Below are positions 12,196 to 22,599 of a DNA stretch of 64,000 nucleotides, in pieces (the stretch's first letter is position 1; each line of letters opens with the position of its first letter). This DNA comes from Bos javanicus (taxonomy: Eukaryota > Chordata > Mammalia > Artiodactyla > Bovidae): assembly GCF_032452875.1 (NCBI RefSeq), contig NC_083875.1:77150178-77214177 (forward strand), written 5' to 3'. A program made the translations under genes and the position numbers. The notes beneath the pieces are model-generated. The model saw only the letters and a list, made by a program, of their open reading frames with translations, was not told the origin of the DNA and made no database searches.

Positions 12196-13761
12196 TATAA
12201 TAAGAAAATACAAACAAACAGTAAACCCCAAACCCAATGGCAGGGACAAGAGCCTGTGCTAACTGATCTGCTATCACCAGGTAGCACTAACTATAAGGGG
12301 AAAGGTGAGCCCATTGGATTTATAAACAGTTCCTGGTGTTCGATGAAACATAAAAGAAATTTCTGAAGGACAATTGCATCACTCACAGTGCACATCCTGA
12401 TATACCCTAAGCCAAAAGGAAGAAATTACTTAGGACATGGTGGGAAATGGCATGGAAGAGAGACAGTAACACACTGAGGAAATGGCCAGGGAACTCTATA
12501 AAGGAACCAAGGAGGGAGAGGAAGTTTCATATGAGATAAGCAGGGAGGAGACCAGACTCAGTGGAGGCAGTGTAACCATGGCAGCCTTGGGCTGTTAGAC
12601 ATTCCAGCAGTGATGGGATTGGAACAACTGTGTAGGGTATGTGAGGCTCTGCCTGGTCTGGTACAGAAAGACCTGCACATGGAGAACACAGTCAGCCCCA
12701 TGGGTCACCTTTTAAGTGTTAGGATGGAGTAGGGTGGTCACGAGTATGGCATGCTTGATGAATGAGAACTGTACTTTTTTATATGCTCAAAATGCCTTCA
12801 CAGGTTCACATATAGTTTTTTTAGAATTTCAACGGTGCCAACTTAAATCACTTATGGTTAGGGCTAAATACTATAAATAATCCTTAAAACACCCCACTTC
12901 CCCCTCTGCCCACACACAGTCACATCCATGACATATATGTGCATTTACAAACATACACAGGAACAGAGCTAAAGGGTGGCTTGGGAGATTTAGTTTTACC
13001 ATCTACTTAATTCACATCTGTTCTGTGATATAGATACTTTTCTCAATCATATGCAAGTGCAGGTTTAAGCCACCATCACACCAACCACATTGCTACTCGC
13101 GAGGCACTCCTTTATGGAAACTCTAGTTTCCCCACTGTGCTTCTGTTTTGCCAGCAAGAGGGTGTCAAACATTTTCTACTCTTATTAGTTGTATCTATCA
13201 AGAAGATGAAAGCATGGTTTCCTGCCTATTGAACTATGCCAACTTGTACCATCGCTCTGGTGGACAGCAATGCATTCCTCTTCTCTACCATAATCTTTTT
13301 TCCTTAATGAAAAATACACTCTACTAATAAAACATGCGAGCATTTTGCTACCTACACTGTGGGGACCTTATTCATGTGAAAATGTCATTTTCACCTAGAA
13401 AAATGCTCACTCTGAATTTTTTCTTCTTAGGAAATTTTCGTAAACTCTAAGGGGCACTTTTCAAATGGTTTGTTCTATTCATCTCAAGCTTTCCACAGCA
13501 CTAATCTACTGGGATCCTGTAACCAAGCAACTTTGGGGTGACACTGAAAACGTTTCTGTTGCTTAGTGATGCCTAGGAACTGATTTTGTTTTTTCTCTAC
13601 TCAGACACAGCCAGCCTCACAGCTGATCCTCCAGCTGTTGTTTGAGTGGCTGGGGTAACATGTTGTCACCCAGAACACTGCTGAACTCATCTGGGCAACA
13701 GTGGGCAACCCCAGCTATCTTTGGGAATCTTGAAGTTCCAGGAAAAACAGAGACTGTCAGG
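12196..13761. other. Intronic sequence, no gene
   Basis: Unique-looking intronic DNA. No splice-bounded frame or RNA gene recognised. Confidence 0.45.
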
Positions 13762-13895
13762 ACTTCCCTCGTGGTCCAGTGGTTAAGAATGCGCCTTGCA
13801 AAGCAGGGGACACCAGGTTGATCCCTGGTCCAGGAAAATCCCACATGCCACAGAGCAACTAAGCCTGTGGGCCACAATTACTGAATGCCTGTGCT
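13762..13895 (+). mobile_element. CHR-2-type tRNA-Glu SINE, sense, 3' truncated
   Basis: GACTTCCCTCGTGGTCCAGT, then GGTTAAGAATGCGCC and TTGATCCCTGGTCCAGGAA retain the A-box and B-box part of the tRNA-Glu-like head, followed by the CHR body GAGCAACTAAGCCTGTG. Confidence 0.82.
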
Positions 13896-14450
13896 CCTCA
13901 GCATGTCTTTGCTGCTTGATTTGGCTCTTGCTGAGACATAAAAAGTGCTAAAATATCACAATACAAGGATAAAACTAAATTCATCACACTGTATCTGCCC
14001 AGAAAGAGAGCCCATCCACAAAAGTGGAGGCACCTTTGTTGAAAGCTGTATTCTCTGCCTCTCTTCTCTTTATATATCAGAGATATTTGAATCTATTACA
14101 TTATCTACTTATCCCTATGGAATATCTAAATTCCACTGCCTGATACTCAAAGACAAGACATAGGAAGCAGGATATGACTCTAAAATAGTAACTAAAATAT
14201 AAAGGTATCAAGAACACAGCTGTGTTCCCTGTGGGAATTATAACTTTGAATTTCACAGTACCTAAGACAATTTTGCTCTCATCTTTAGATTGGGGAGTTC
14301 TTTCTATCTGCTGGACATTGAACAATACAGTTGTTTCTACTTCTTTCCCTTTTGAGTAGATTCTATATCTTGGAAGTTACTATGATTTTCTTGGTTTCAA
14401 AACCCACAAAGATGCTCCATAAGGCAAAAGTTCTTCTAGAAAAGAGAATT
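13896..14450. other. Intronic sequence, no gene
   Basis: AT-rich intronic DNA with no supported feature. Confidence 0.45.
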
Positions 14451-14597
14451 TTATTAGATATTTACAGAGCTATTTTGGACTTTTCATGAGAGAGACCTAT
14501 CAGTGTGACTTTACAGCTGGTGAAAGAATTTCTGTAAAGTCACACTGATAGGTCTCTCTCATGAAAAGTCCAAAATAGCTCTATAAATATCTAATAA
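14451..14597. repeat. Near-perfect 66-bp inverted repeat with 15-nt spacer
   Basis: The arm at 14451-14516 is the reverse complement of 14532-14597 with one mismatch (C at 14464 against T at 14584). The spacer is 14517-14531 (CTGGTGAAAGAATTT). The arms do not look like a known transposon end or repeat. The right arm abuts a truncated Bov-tA. As RNA, the segment would form a stem of about 66 bp in the FRMD3 intron. Confidence 0.95.
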
Positions 14598-14600
14598 ACG

Positions 14601-14708
14601 AAAATCCACTCCAGTATCCTTGCCTGGAAAATCCCACAGACAGAGGAGCCAAGTAGGCTACAGTCCATGGGGTGGCAGAGTCAGACGTGACTTCACTTTC
14701 ACTTTTCA
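14601..14708 (+). mobile_element. 5'-truncated Bov-tA SINE
   Basis: AATCCACTCCAGTATCCTTG, then ACAGTCCATGGGGTGGCAGA and CGTGACTTCACTTTCACTTT form the 3' half of Bov-tA. The tRNA-like head is absent; the element begins just after the inverted repeat. Confidence 0.82.
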
Positions 14709-15297
14709 TAATGCATATGTCTCTTGTCCACACAGTTGTAATGTTAATGACAAGGTTAGTATTTAGCAATGGAACTTCACTATAGAAAATGAAGCAAAAT
14801 GGAAGTTTCTAATTAAATGTAATTAAGGGTCCAGGGGAAAGCTTACCCAAGCTCCCCCTTACATCTGGGATATTCTGATGTCATCAATAGTCTGGTTTCA
14901 ATACTCTCCATGGTAACTGCTCTTCCAGCCTTTATTCCCATCTAGACTTCCATGTCTACAGATGACACAAAATCACAATCCCAAGCTTGGATTATCTTTT
15001 CTCCCCTCCTCTTCTCCATTAGCCACATCTTCCTTCATTCAATCTTAAGCTAATCCTGATGTTCAGAAAAAGTGATTTCCACTCCAAACAATCTTCCAGG
15101 CATATAGGAGGAAGCCCAGAAAAATCACTGGTGATCAGAAACAAAAGCTGCTTTTATTGTGCTTTTGGAAACATACAAAGACAGAGAAGGCACAGAAAAA
15201 TGTAGACCAGCAACATGGATCCAGGGACCCTTGGGCTAAGAACATTAATTTAGCACACAGCTTACACAGTGAATTGTTGAGACAGAGCATAAAGGCC
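14709..15297. other. Intronic sequence, no gene
   Basis: No supported feature. Confidence 0.45.
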
Positions 15298-15309
15298 ATT
15301 ATAACAAAT
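15298..15309. repeat. Target-site duplication, left copy (BovB)
   Basis: ATTATAACAAAT, identical to 16968-16979; together they bound the inverted BovB. Confidence 0.88.
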
Positions 15310-15584
15310 CAGTTCAGTTCAATTCAGTTGCTCAGTCATGTCTGACTCTTTGTGACCCCATGAACTGCAGCACACCAGGCCTCTCTGTCCATCACCAACT
15401 CCCAGAGTTCACTCAAACACATGTCCATCGAGGTGGTGATGCCATCCAGCCATCTCATCCTCTGTCGTCCCCTTCTCCTCCTGCCCCCAATCCTTCCCAG
15501 CATCAGAGTCTTTTCCAATGAGTCAACTCTTTGCATGAGGTGGCCAGAGTACTGGAGTTTCAGCTTTAGCATCATTCCTTCCAA

Positions 15585-15815
15585 AGAGAGGAGCTACCCT
15601 GCGTCTGAGGTCAGGGGCAGCGGCTGAGAGGAGCTACCCCATGTCCAAGGAGCGGTGGCTGCGTGGGCACAGGAGGGCTGAGAGGAGCCACTCCACATTC
15701 AAGGTCAGAAGGGGCGGCGGTGAGGAGATACCCCTCGTCCAAGGTAAGGAGCAGTGGCTGCGCTTTGCTGGAGCAGCCGTGAAGAGATACCCCACATCCA
15801 AGGTAAGAGAAACCC
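15585..15815 (+). repeat. Tandem-repeat 5' UTR of BovB
   Basis: Five diverged units of about 40-55 bp, each opening with a form of GAGGAGCTACCC and containing GTCCAAGG, at about 15587, 15626, 15680, 15722 and 15780. GC-rich compared with the surrounding intron. Its place at the start of the element suggests promoter repeats; this is inference. Confidence 0.75.
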
Positions 15816-15891
15816 AAGTAAGACGGTAGGTGTTGCAAGAGGGCATCAGAGGGCAAACACACTGAAACCATACTCACAGAAAACTAGTCAA

Positions 15892-16967
15892 TCTAATCAC
15901 ACTAGGACCACAGCCTTGTCTAACTCAATGAAACTAAGCCATGCCCGTGGGGCAACCCAAGATGGGCGGGTCATGGTGGAGAGATCTGACAGAACGTGGT
16001 CCACTGGAGAAGGGAATGGCAAACCACTTCAGTGTTCTTGCCTTGAGAACCCCATGAACAGTATAAAAAAGCAAAATGATAGGATACTGAAAGAGAAACT
16101 CCCCAGGTCAGTAGGTGCCCAATATGCTACTGGAGATCAGTGGAGAAATAACTCCAGAAAGAATGAAGGGATGGAGCCAAAGCAAAAACAATACCCAGTT
16201 GTGGATGTGACTGGTGATAGAAGCAAGGTCTGATGCTGTAAAGAGCAATATTGCATAGGAACCTGGAATGTCAGGTCCATGAATCAAGGCAAATTGGAAG
16301 TGGGCAAACAGGAGATGGCAAGAGTGAACGTCGACATTCTAGGAATCAGCGAGCTAAAATGGACTGGAATGGGTGAATTTAACTCAGATGACCATTATAT
16401 CTACAACTGTGGGCAGGAATCCCTTAGAAGAAATGGAGTAGCCATCATGGTCAACAAAAGAGTCTGAAATGTAGTACTTGGATGCAATCTCAAAAACGAC
16501 AGAATGATCTCTGTTCGTTTCCAAGGCAAACCATTCAATATCACAGTAATCCAAGTCTATGCCCCAACCAGTAACGCTGAAGAAGCTGAAGTTGAATGGT
16601 TCTTTGAAGACCTACAAGACTTTTTAGAACTAACACCCAAAAAAGATGTCCTTTTTATTATAGGGGACTGGAATGCAAAAGTAGTAAGTCAAGAAACACC
16701 TGGAGTAACAGGCAAATTTGGCCTTGGAAGACAGAATGAGGCAGGGCAAAGGCTAATAGAGTTTTGCCAAGAGAACGCACTTGTCATAGCAAACACCCTC
16801 TTCCAACAACACAAGAGAAGACTCTACACATGGACATCACCAGATGGTCAACACTGAAATCAGATTGATTATATTCTTTGCAGCCAAAGATGGAGAAGCT
16901 CTATACAGTCAGCAAAAACAAGACTGGGAGCTGACTGTGGCTCAGATCATGAACTCCTTATTGCCAA
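15892..16967 (+). pseudogene. BovB ORF, endonuclease part, broken by three TGA codons
   Basis: One reading frame runs through the segment with TGA at 16231, 16465 and 16855 and no frameshift. Endonuclease/exonuclease/phosphatase family motifs are visible in order: GTWNVRSMN, ILGISELKW (catalytic Glu), VIQVYAPTSN, FIIGDWNAKV (Asp and Asn of the active site) and, near the end, SDHELL (terminal Asp-His). The domain nicks target DNA for retrotransposition. In the BovB consensus as I recall it each TGA is CGA. The RT domain is absent because of the inversion and deletion. Confidence 0.88.
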
Positions 16968-16979
16968 ATTATAACAAAT
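16968..16979. repeat. Target-site duplication, right copy (BovB)
   Basis: ATTATAACAAAT, identical to 15298-15309. Confidence 0.88.
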
Positions 16980-17207
16980 GGTTCTTGTTATTATCATGCT
17001 ATGTCCAAAAGGGGTATAGAGATGTCTCCAGAGACGACCATTCTTTGTATCTTGTACATTTTCCTTCTACTCATGGAATTTGTGGCATCCAGTTGCCCAG
17101 TCCTGTTTCCAACCCTGAAAATTCCTTTCAGGGAAAGAGTTACTAAAATCCCTTACACTTCAGTATGAATCAGTTGCTATAACCTCCCCCATGGATATTT
17201 GCATGCC

Positions 17208-17722
17208 AGTTCAGTTCACTTGCTCAGCTGTGTCTGACTCTTTGCGACCCCATGAACCGCATCACGCCAGGTCTCCCTGTCCATCACCAACTCCCAGAGT
17301 TGACCCAAACCCATGTCCATCAAGTTGGTGATGCCATCCAACCATCTCATCCTCTGCCATCCCCTTCTCCTCCTGCCCTCAATCTTTCCCAGCATCAGGG
17401 TCTTTTCCAATGAGTCAACTCTTCGCATCAGGTGGCCAAAATACTGGAGGTTCAGCTTCAACATCAGTCCTTCCAATGAACACCCAGGACTGATCTCCTT
17501 TAGGATGGAGTGGGTGGATCTCCTTGCAGTCCAAGGGACTCTCAAGAGTCTTTTACAATGTCACAGTTCAAAAGCATCAATTCTTCAGCGCTCAGCTTTC
17601 TTTATGGTCCAACTCTCACATCCATACATGACCACTGGAAAAACCACAGCCTTGACTAGCCAGACTTTTGTTGGCAAAGTAATGTCTCTGCTTTTTAATA
17701 TGCTGTCTAGGTTGGTCATATG
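17208..17722 (-). mobile_element. BovB LINE 3' end, antisense
   Basis: Begins with GCCAGTTCAGTTCACTTGCT and runs without rearrangement through the reversed end of the RT frame (MLKLNLQYFGHLMRRVDSLE on the minus strand) to CTGTCTAGGTTGGTCAT. 5' truncated. Confidence 0.92.
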
Positions 17723-18280
17723 CCAAGTCATGTTCTTTTATGGGCTGAAGAATTTCCCCCTAAGGAAGGGATTCTTGAATTAAAACTTCAGGTGAAGTTC
17801 ATTTCTTGGGGACAGAATGACCCACCCTCTTGAAACTGCCCAGTATCCAGATTTTAAATGTCATCATAAAGTTAAGGAAAAGCCTGTTATGTTAGGGTTC
17901 ATGGTTCTAATAATGTTATCTTATGTGAATTTTTAAAAATTTACTTTGAAATTAATGAGGGTGAAATTTGCCTCACCACGGTGTGCAGCAGTGTGGTAAG
18001 ATTCTTCCCTGAAGTAAGTAAAGCCCTTAAAAATAAAAAAAAGAAACCTAGAAGCACATATTATATCATTTACAAATATAACAACTTTGGGGCTGAAATA
18101 GACCCTTTATATTTTAGCTTGTATTAAAACTGTCAAACAAGGCCCTGTGGAAAAGGGAATAAGGGGATATAAAAGCACTGAGGCAGAAAGGGGATGACTA
18201 GTGTAGAGATATTTATGAAGAATTTTTTATAACCACAAATATAATTGTGATTATAGCCGAGAAAATGCCAGTAGAACTTT
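17723..18280. other. Intronic sequence, no gene
   Basis: AT-rich; no supported feature. Confidence 0.45.
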
Positions 18281-18284
18281 CTGG

Positions 18285-18680
18285 AAGGATGGAGATGGTA
18301 GCCATTAGCCATGCGTGGCTACTGAGGACTGGAAATCTAGCTAATATGGCTGAGGAGCTGAATTTTTTATTTTAGGTAATTTTAAGTTATTTTTAAATAG
18401 CTACACATGGGTGCTTGTATATGTGCTCAGTCACATCTGACTCTTTGTGGTCCCATGGACTATAACTCACTAGACTCCTCTGTCCATGGAACTTTCCAGG
18501 CAAGAATACTGGAGTGAGTTGCCATTTCCTACTGCAGAGGATCTTCCTGACCCAGGGATTGAACCTGTGTCTCTTGCATCTCCTGCACTGGCAGGCAGAT
18601 TCTTTGCCACCAGCACCATCTGCGAAGCCCATGCGTGGGTAATGGCTACCATATTGGATACAGGTCTAACACCATCACTT
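18285..18680. repeat. Old DNA-transposon-like repeat split by a SINE (family uncertain)
   Basis: GCCATGCGTGGCTACTGAGG with an AATTTTAAGTTATTTTTAAATAG stretch on the left, and GTAATGGCTACCATATTGGA on the right, are two halves of a common old mammalian repeat interrupted by the Bov-tA at 18408-18635. Confidence 0.5.
18408..18635 (-). mobile_element. Bov-tA SINE, antisense
   Basis: GTGCTCAGTCACATCTGACT, then AGGCAAGAATACTGGAGTG and GACCCAGGGATTGAACC to GCGAAGCCC at the reversed head. It lies in the FRMD3 intron 0.28 kb downstream of the exon at 18919-19043. Confidence 0.88.
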
Positions 18681-18918
18681 CTTTAACATGTAAATTTAGG
18701 AATACTTTGTACCAGTGAACTCTCTCTGGGAGAAACTTATAGAACTCTCAGGATAACCCAGCCTTCCAGATGTGAACAGTTTACTTACTAAAAACACAGT
18801 TTATGACTCACTTTGACCTCCGCCCCAACACATTACCCAAGGTGCCCAGGATTGATGCCTCCCTCATTCCTCCAGGGTAAGCCTGCAATTGCCGGCCTTT
18901 GGAAAGAAGCGTACTTAC

Positions 18919-19043
18919 CCTCACCTGGTGGAAGTTCCTCTTCCTGCTCGCTGGGGGAAGGCAGCAGGGGTTGCAGGGGCTCCATGTTAATGATGAGCTG
19001 CTTGTTCAAGGAGTGGGAGCTGCGGCTCTGAGAAATATTTGTT
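18919..19043 (-). CDS. FRMD3: FRMD3 internal exon: start of cytoplasmic tail, with tandem donor
   Basis: This 125-nt exon completes an Arg codon and encodes TNISQSRSSHSLNKQLIINM then EPLQPLLPSPSEQEEELPPGE plus one base of Gly. It lies after the FERM-adjacent region and begins the Ser/Pro/Glu-rich tail, with no domain that I recognise. The acceptor is CTGTTTTCAG. Two donors stand 6 nt apart: CAG|GTGAGG and AGG|GTAAGT. The downstream one, giving ELPPGEG, agrees with the protein I recall (LPLGEG in human), so the exon end is set there. Differences from human are small (T-N-I-S for A-N-I-T, P for L). The next exon is beyond the left edge, more than 18.9 kb away. Confidence 0.95.
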
Positions 19044-19765
19044 CTGAAAACAGATACAAGCCAGAGGGAACTGGTTTCCATCAGGAACACTGGCCCCTCC
19101 GTCTCAGTTGACTACCCAAGCCAGCCCCTGCCTCTAGATTCACATGGTGCATTAGGCCGGTGGTAAAGATGACACACAGCCCTTTTTATCCTTAAGGTCC
19201 TGACATGTCTTCTAATGTCTATGTGTGCCAATGCAACACAGTGAAAGAAAATATCTTTCCCCATATGTCCTCAGACTTGGACATGCTGTGCGACAAGACA
19301 AGGCATTGAAAAAAGACATGGGAATCAGAAATACACAAGAGAATGTATCACCGAACTAGATATGCAGAAAAGTGAATGGAGGGCATGGCTCAAAGTAATT
19401 TAACAACCACCAAAACCCACAAAAACAAAAACTCTGCCCAGAAGATGGCACAGGCCATCTACAGCTGAGAGTTATTTTGGTGTTGCTGGATGTCCAACAT
19501 CTACTATCAATATTTAATATTCCCACTCAAATTCACACCCTACTCACTAAGCAGCCACAGAATGCAGTTCCACTTTCTCCTTTTGAAAGGAGAACATGTA
19601 TGTTAGTAGCTGCAACAGGGAGCAGATGGCAAGGAAACTGTGCAGGTTGTCTCATCAAAACTACTGGAGGATAGCCAGGCAGCCCATTTACACTGTCTGC
19701 CCTGACAAAGAGGTGGGTGCCTCTGCTGGGTATTTCAGCACCCTTCCCATCTCCATATTTCCTGT
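19044..19765. other. Intronic sequence, no gene
   Basis: Unique intronic DNA directly upstream, in transcript sense, of an FRMD3 exon. No supported feature beyond the splice acceptor. Confidence 0.45.
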
Positions 19766-19985
19766 CCAAACTAACACCAACCCATCCTTCAAAGATGATG
19801 TCAAATGCCTCCTTCTTGAAGCTCTCCTGGATTGCCTTCACCACTAACTCCCTCTCCCCCTTTCTTCTCACTCTAGTGTCCCTTCTTTCACAGCTCAAAT
19901 TTGTTATATTTGTTGCCCTGTAATTATTGGTGAATTAATCAGCCCCACCTTTTCTAAGGCAGGGACTGACCTATCCATTCTCATG
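19766..19985 (+). repeat. L2 LINE 3' fragment
   Basis: AGATGATGTCAAATGCCTCC, then TTGAAGCTCTCCTGGATTGC, CACTCTAGTGTCCCTTC and AAGGCAGGGACTGACC follow the L2 3' end, diverged. Confidence 0.6.
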
Positions 19986-20414
19986 TGCCTTTTAGCACCT
20001 CTCTTGCCATCTTATTCAGGGGTGCTCAGTTTGAAACTGAAGTAAACTTGGCATTAAGTTGGCCTTTCAGACTGGCATGGGTGTTCTCCAGGCTAGTTGA
20101 TGGGATTGCCTTAATAGCCTAGGCATTTCTGTTAGGCATCAGGGCCAGACAGAGAAGAAGCTGGTAGCATCTAGAGTTAAAAGCTGCCACTGGTTGAAAA
20201 GGAAATTTATAAGGACTTGCTTAACCATGGAGTTCTTGTCTTCATTATCTCATTCTACAATCCTTTATTTTGCAGCTGATATGTATGTATCATTCTGGGG
20301 AACCATGGTCCTCATCCTAAACTATTCACTCCCCAGAACCATGATTTTCAAACTTTTTGCACCAAGACTCACATTACAGAAATACATTTGATATCATCTC
20401 TCTGCACACACACC

Positions 20415-20632
20415 AGGCCAGGTGGCGCTAGAGGTGAAGAACCTGCCTGCCAATGCAGAAGACATAACAGATGCAGGTTTGATCCCTGGGTTGGGAAGAT
20501 TCCCTAGAGACGGGCATGGCAACCCACTCCACTATTCTTGCCTGGAGAATCCCATGGACAGAGGAGCCTGGTGGGCTACAGTCCATAGGGTCACAAAGAG
20601 TCAGACGCTACTGAAGCTACTTAGTACACATG
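20415..20632 (+). mobile_element. Bov-tA SINE, sense
   Basis: Full-length: tRNA-like head AGGTGGCGCTAGAGGTGAAG, B-box TTTGATCCCTGGGTTGGGA, BovA core CACTATTCTTGCCTGGAGAA and end AGAGTCAGACGCTACTGAAG. It is opposite in orientation to the Bov-tA at 18408-18635, on the other side of an FRMD3 exon. Confidence 0.9.
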
Positions 20633-20639
20633 CACGCTC

Positions 20640-21685
20640 TACACACATGCACACACAGATACAGGAAGACATAGCTAAAGTGTTTCTTGTGACAGCAGTA
20701 ATCTTGCTACGTGTGAGACTCTATGTTTTACTTTCCATCCTACTTCATTTCGTTTAAAGCCCTGGTCTTGACCACTGTTTTCACTCCACAACTCCTTGCG
20801 TGTGCTACACAGAAAAGCACACATCTCATGGGAGACGGCCAAGGGTCCAGGGGGGCGGCAGAAAGGGGCACCTGATCCTGCTGTGAGTGAGGGGAGAGCC
20901 AGGAAAGACCTTCCAGGGAAGGTAATGTCTGATAGGTCCTGGCAGGTGCAGTGGCCTATAGGAAAAGGAGGGGAAGCAGGGATTCCTCACAGGGGAAGAA
21001 AGGAAGGGAGGAGGAAGAGGGAGATTAAAATCACCAGGAGTGAAGGCTTCTTTTATTGTAGAAAGGTTCTTTTTTTCTTTTTTTGAGATCTTCATGGGAT
21101 TTCTATCGGCCCTGTGGCTTTCATGACTGCAGTCTTAGTTCTGCAAAGCACATGCTGTGTGTGCAGACTAGTTTTCTGACCTCTGAAAAGCCCATTTTCC
21201 ATTCTTGCACAAACTAATTCCGAATCATCCATCTCTGAACATGCATGCCAGCTGAACTGACAAAGGTTCTCCTCCAGAAATCACAATGTAGATCACAACC
21301 TGGAGGGACCCGCAGCGAGCCTTTAGGGAGGCTCTTCTTTTCCCTATCAGGTGAGCGTCTGTGCTGTGGCCCCTCCTTCTCAGAGGCCACCTGCCAGCAG
21401 ACTCTGCCAAAGTGCCAGGCCTGCTTTGCAGCCCACTCATGAGCATTCTCCATAGAGAAGTTTCTGAGTGAAACTGCTGTAAGGATTCTATTCAGAAGAA
21501 CAGTTTCCTTCGGGAACTGAAAGTGTGTTCTAAGAGTGGCTTCAAAAAATGATGGCATAATATTGATCAACAAATACAAGGTTTGTGGAGTTAAGGCCAC
21601 CACTCCTTGGAACAAAAGGAAGTGCTGGCCTGTGAGCAAAAGCTCCATCTGAAGAGACTTCAATGTGAACGTGTCTTTCAGATTC
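20640..21685. other. Intronic sequence, no gene
   Basis: Purine-rich GGAA/GGGA tract at about 20960-21030 and a T-run near 21068-21085. No gene is supported; the 149-residue open frame at 21214-21663 has no recognisable pattern. Confidence 0.45.
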
Positions 21686-21689
21686 TAGC

Positions 21690-21880
21690 ATCCCATTTTT
21701 GGATGAGCAGTGATAATAATATCACCACCTCATTTTTATTGCACTTCATAATTTTAATGCCCATAAGAAAACCTAGAAGCTGGGGAGGGATACATGAATC
21801 TCATTGTATAGATGAACAAACTGATGATCTGAGACACTGACTTATGCAGGACATATACCACAGCAACAAAGCCAAGATTA
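21690..21880 (-). repeat. MIR fragment (probable)
   Basis: CACCTCATTTTTATTGCAC, then TGTATAGATGAACAAACTGA and GATCTGAGACACTGACTTAT fit the antisense MIR core order, strongly diverged. Confidence 0.45.
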
Positions 21881-22599
21881 GACCCATTCATGACTCCTCG
21901 CTTGTTGCTCATTTCAGGTACGAGTGCTGTTTTTGGGAATCCCTTGGTGGAGGCTCTATGCCCAGGTAGTTTAAGGAGTCGAATCTGAACTCTGAGCTAC
22001 AGCCCTCTACTTCGCTGGGCCCTGGAATGGGCAGGTAATTCTCACCAAGTAGCCAGTTGATAGAGTTTCAGTTGAGGATCTTGTCATCAGCAAAGATCAG
22101 TGAGCTAACATGAGAGTGAGCATCTTCTCTTTTTGAAAAACAGAAAAATCCCAAGACAATGTTTTCAGTCTGCATCTGTTTCTCTATGTCACACACACAT
22201 CAACAGAAGTAGAAGTCCAAGAACTGGCAATACTTTGAAAAGGAGAATCTCAAGGGAGAGGGAAGAAAGCTAAGTGAAGTCTTGTCATTGTTCTAGATGA
22301 GCAGAGCCCCTTGAGCACTGCCAGAGAAAGAGCTCACTACTATACTCTCACTTTTGACAGCCACTGCAAAGATGTCAAAACAATTTGAAAATACGATAAT
22401 TGTTCCAGAGAAACAACTTCCTGCCCTGCAGCCAGCTACTGGGAAGGAACAAGAAGTAGCTGCTGAAAGTGGCACACACGTCACCCTGGCTCCGACCACA
22501 GTGCTACTTCTTGGGAGGGCGAGGTCCCCAAGGCAGCACCACGGACAGATCTCAAGTCTCAGAAAAGTAGAGGTAAAGCTGTCATCCCACACTCCCAGT

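Larger units (their letters stand above)
15310..16967 (-). mobile_element. BovB LINE with 5' inversion, 5' end retained
   Basis: Positions 15310-15584 are the BovB 3' end in antisense. Positions 15585-16967 are the 5' region in sense: tandem-repeat 5' UTR, then the first half of the ORF with the endonuclease. A perfect 12-bp duplication (15298-15309 and 16968-16979) proves that both halves entered as one insertion, made by twin priming on a minus-oriented element. About half of the element, between the endonuclease and the end of the RT, is missing. The junction near 15584 shows a few bases of AAAGAGA microhomology. Confidence 0.93.

Noticed and set aside
15754..16857. Series of plus-strand frames as separate small genes
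   Set aside because: They are one BovB reading frame cut by three stops.
1..18918. Final FRMD3 coding exon with acidic tail and membrane segment
   Set aside because: No matching minus-strand frame; the exon is probably left of the window.
20415..20490. tRNA gene calls in SINE heads (also at 13762, 54510 and 60213)
   Set aside because: The A-box and B-box pieces belong to tRNA-derived SINEs. They are followed by SINE bodies and do not form complete tRNAs.
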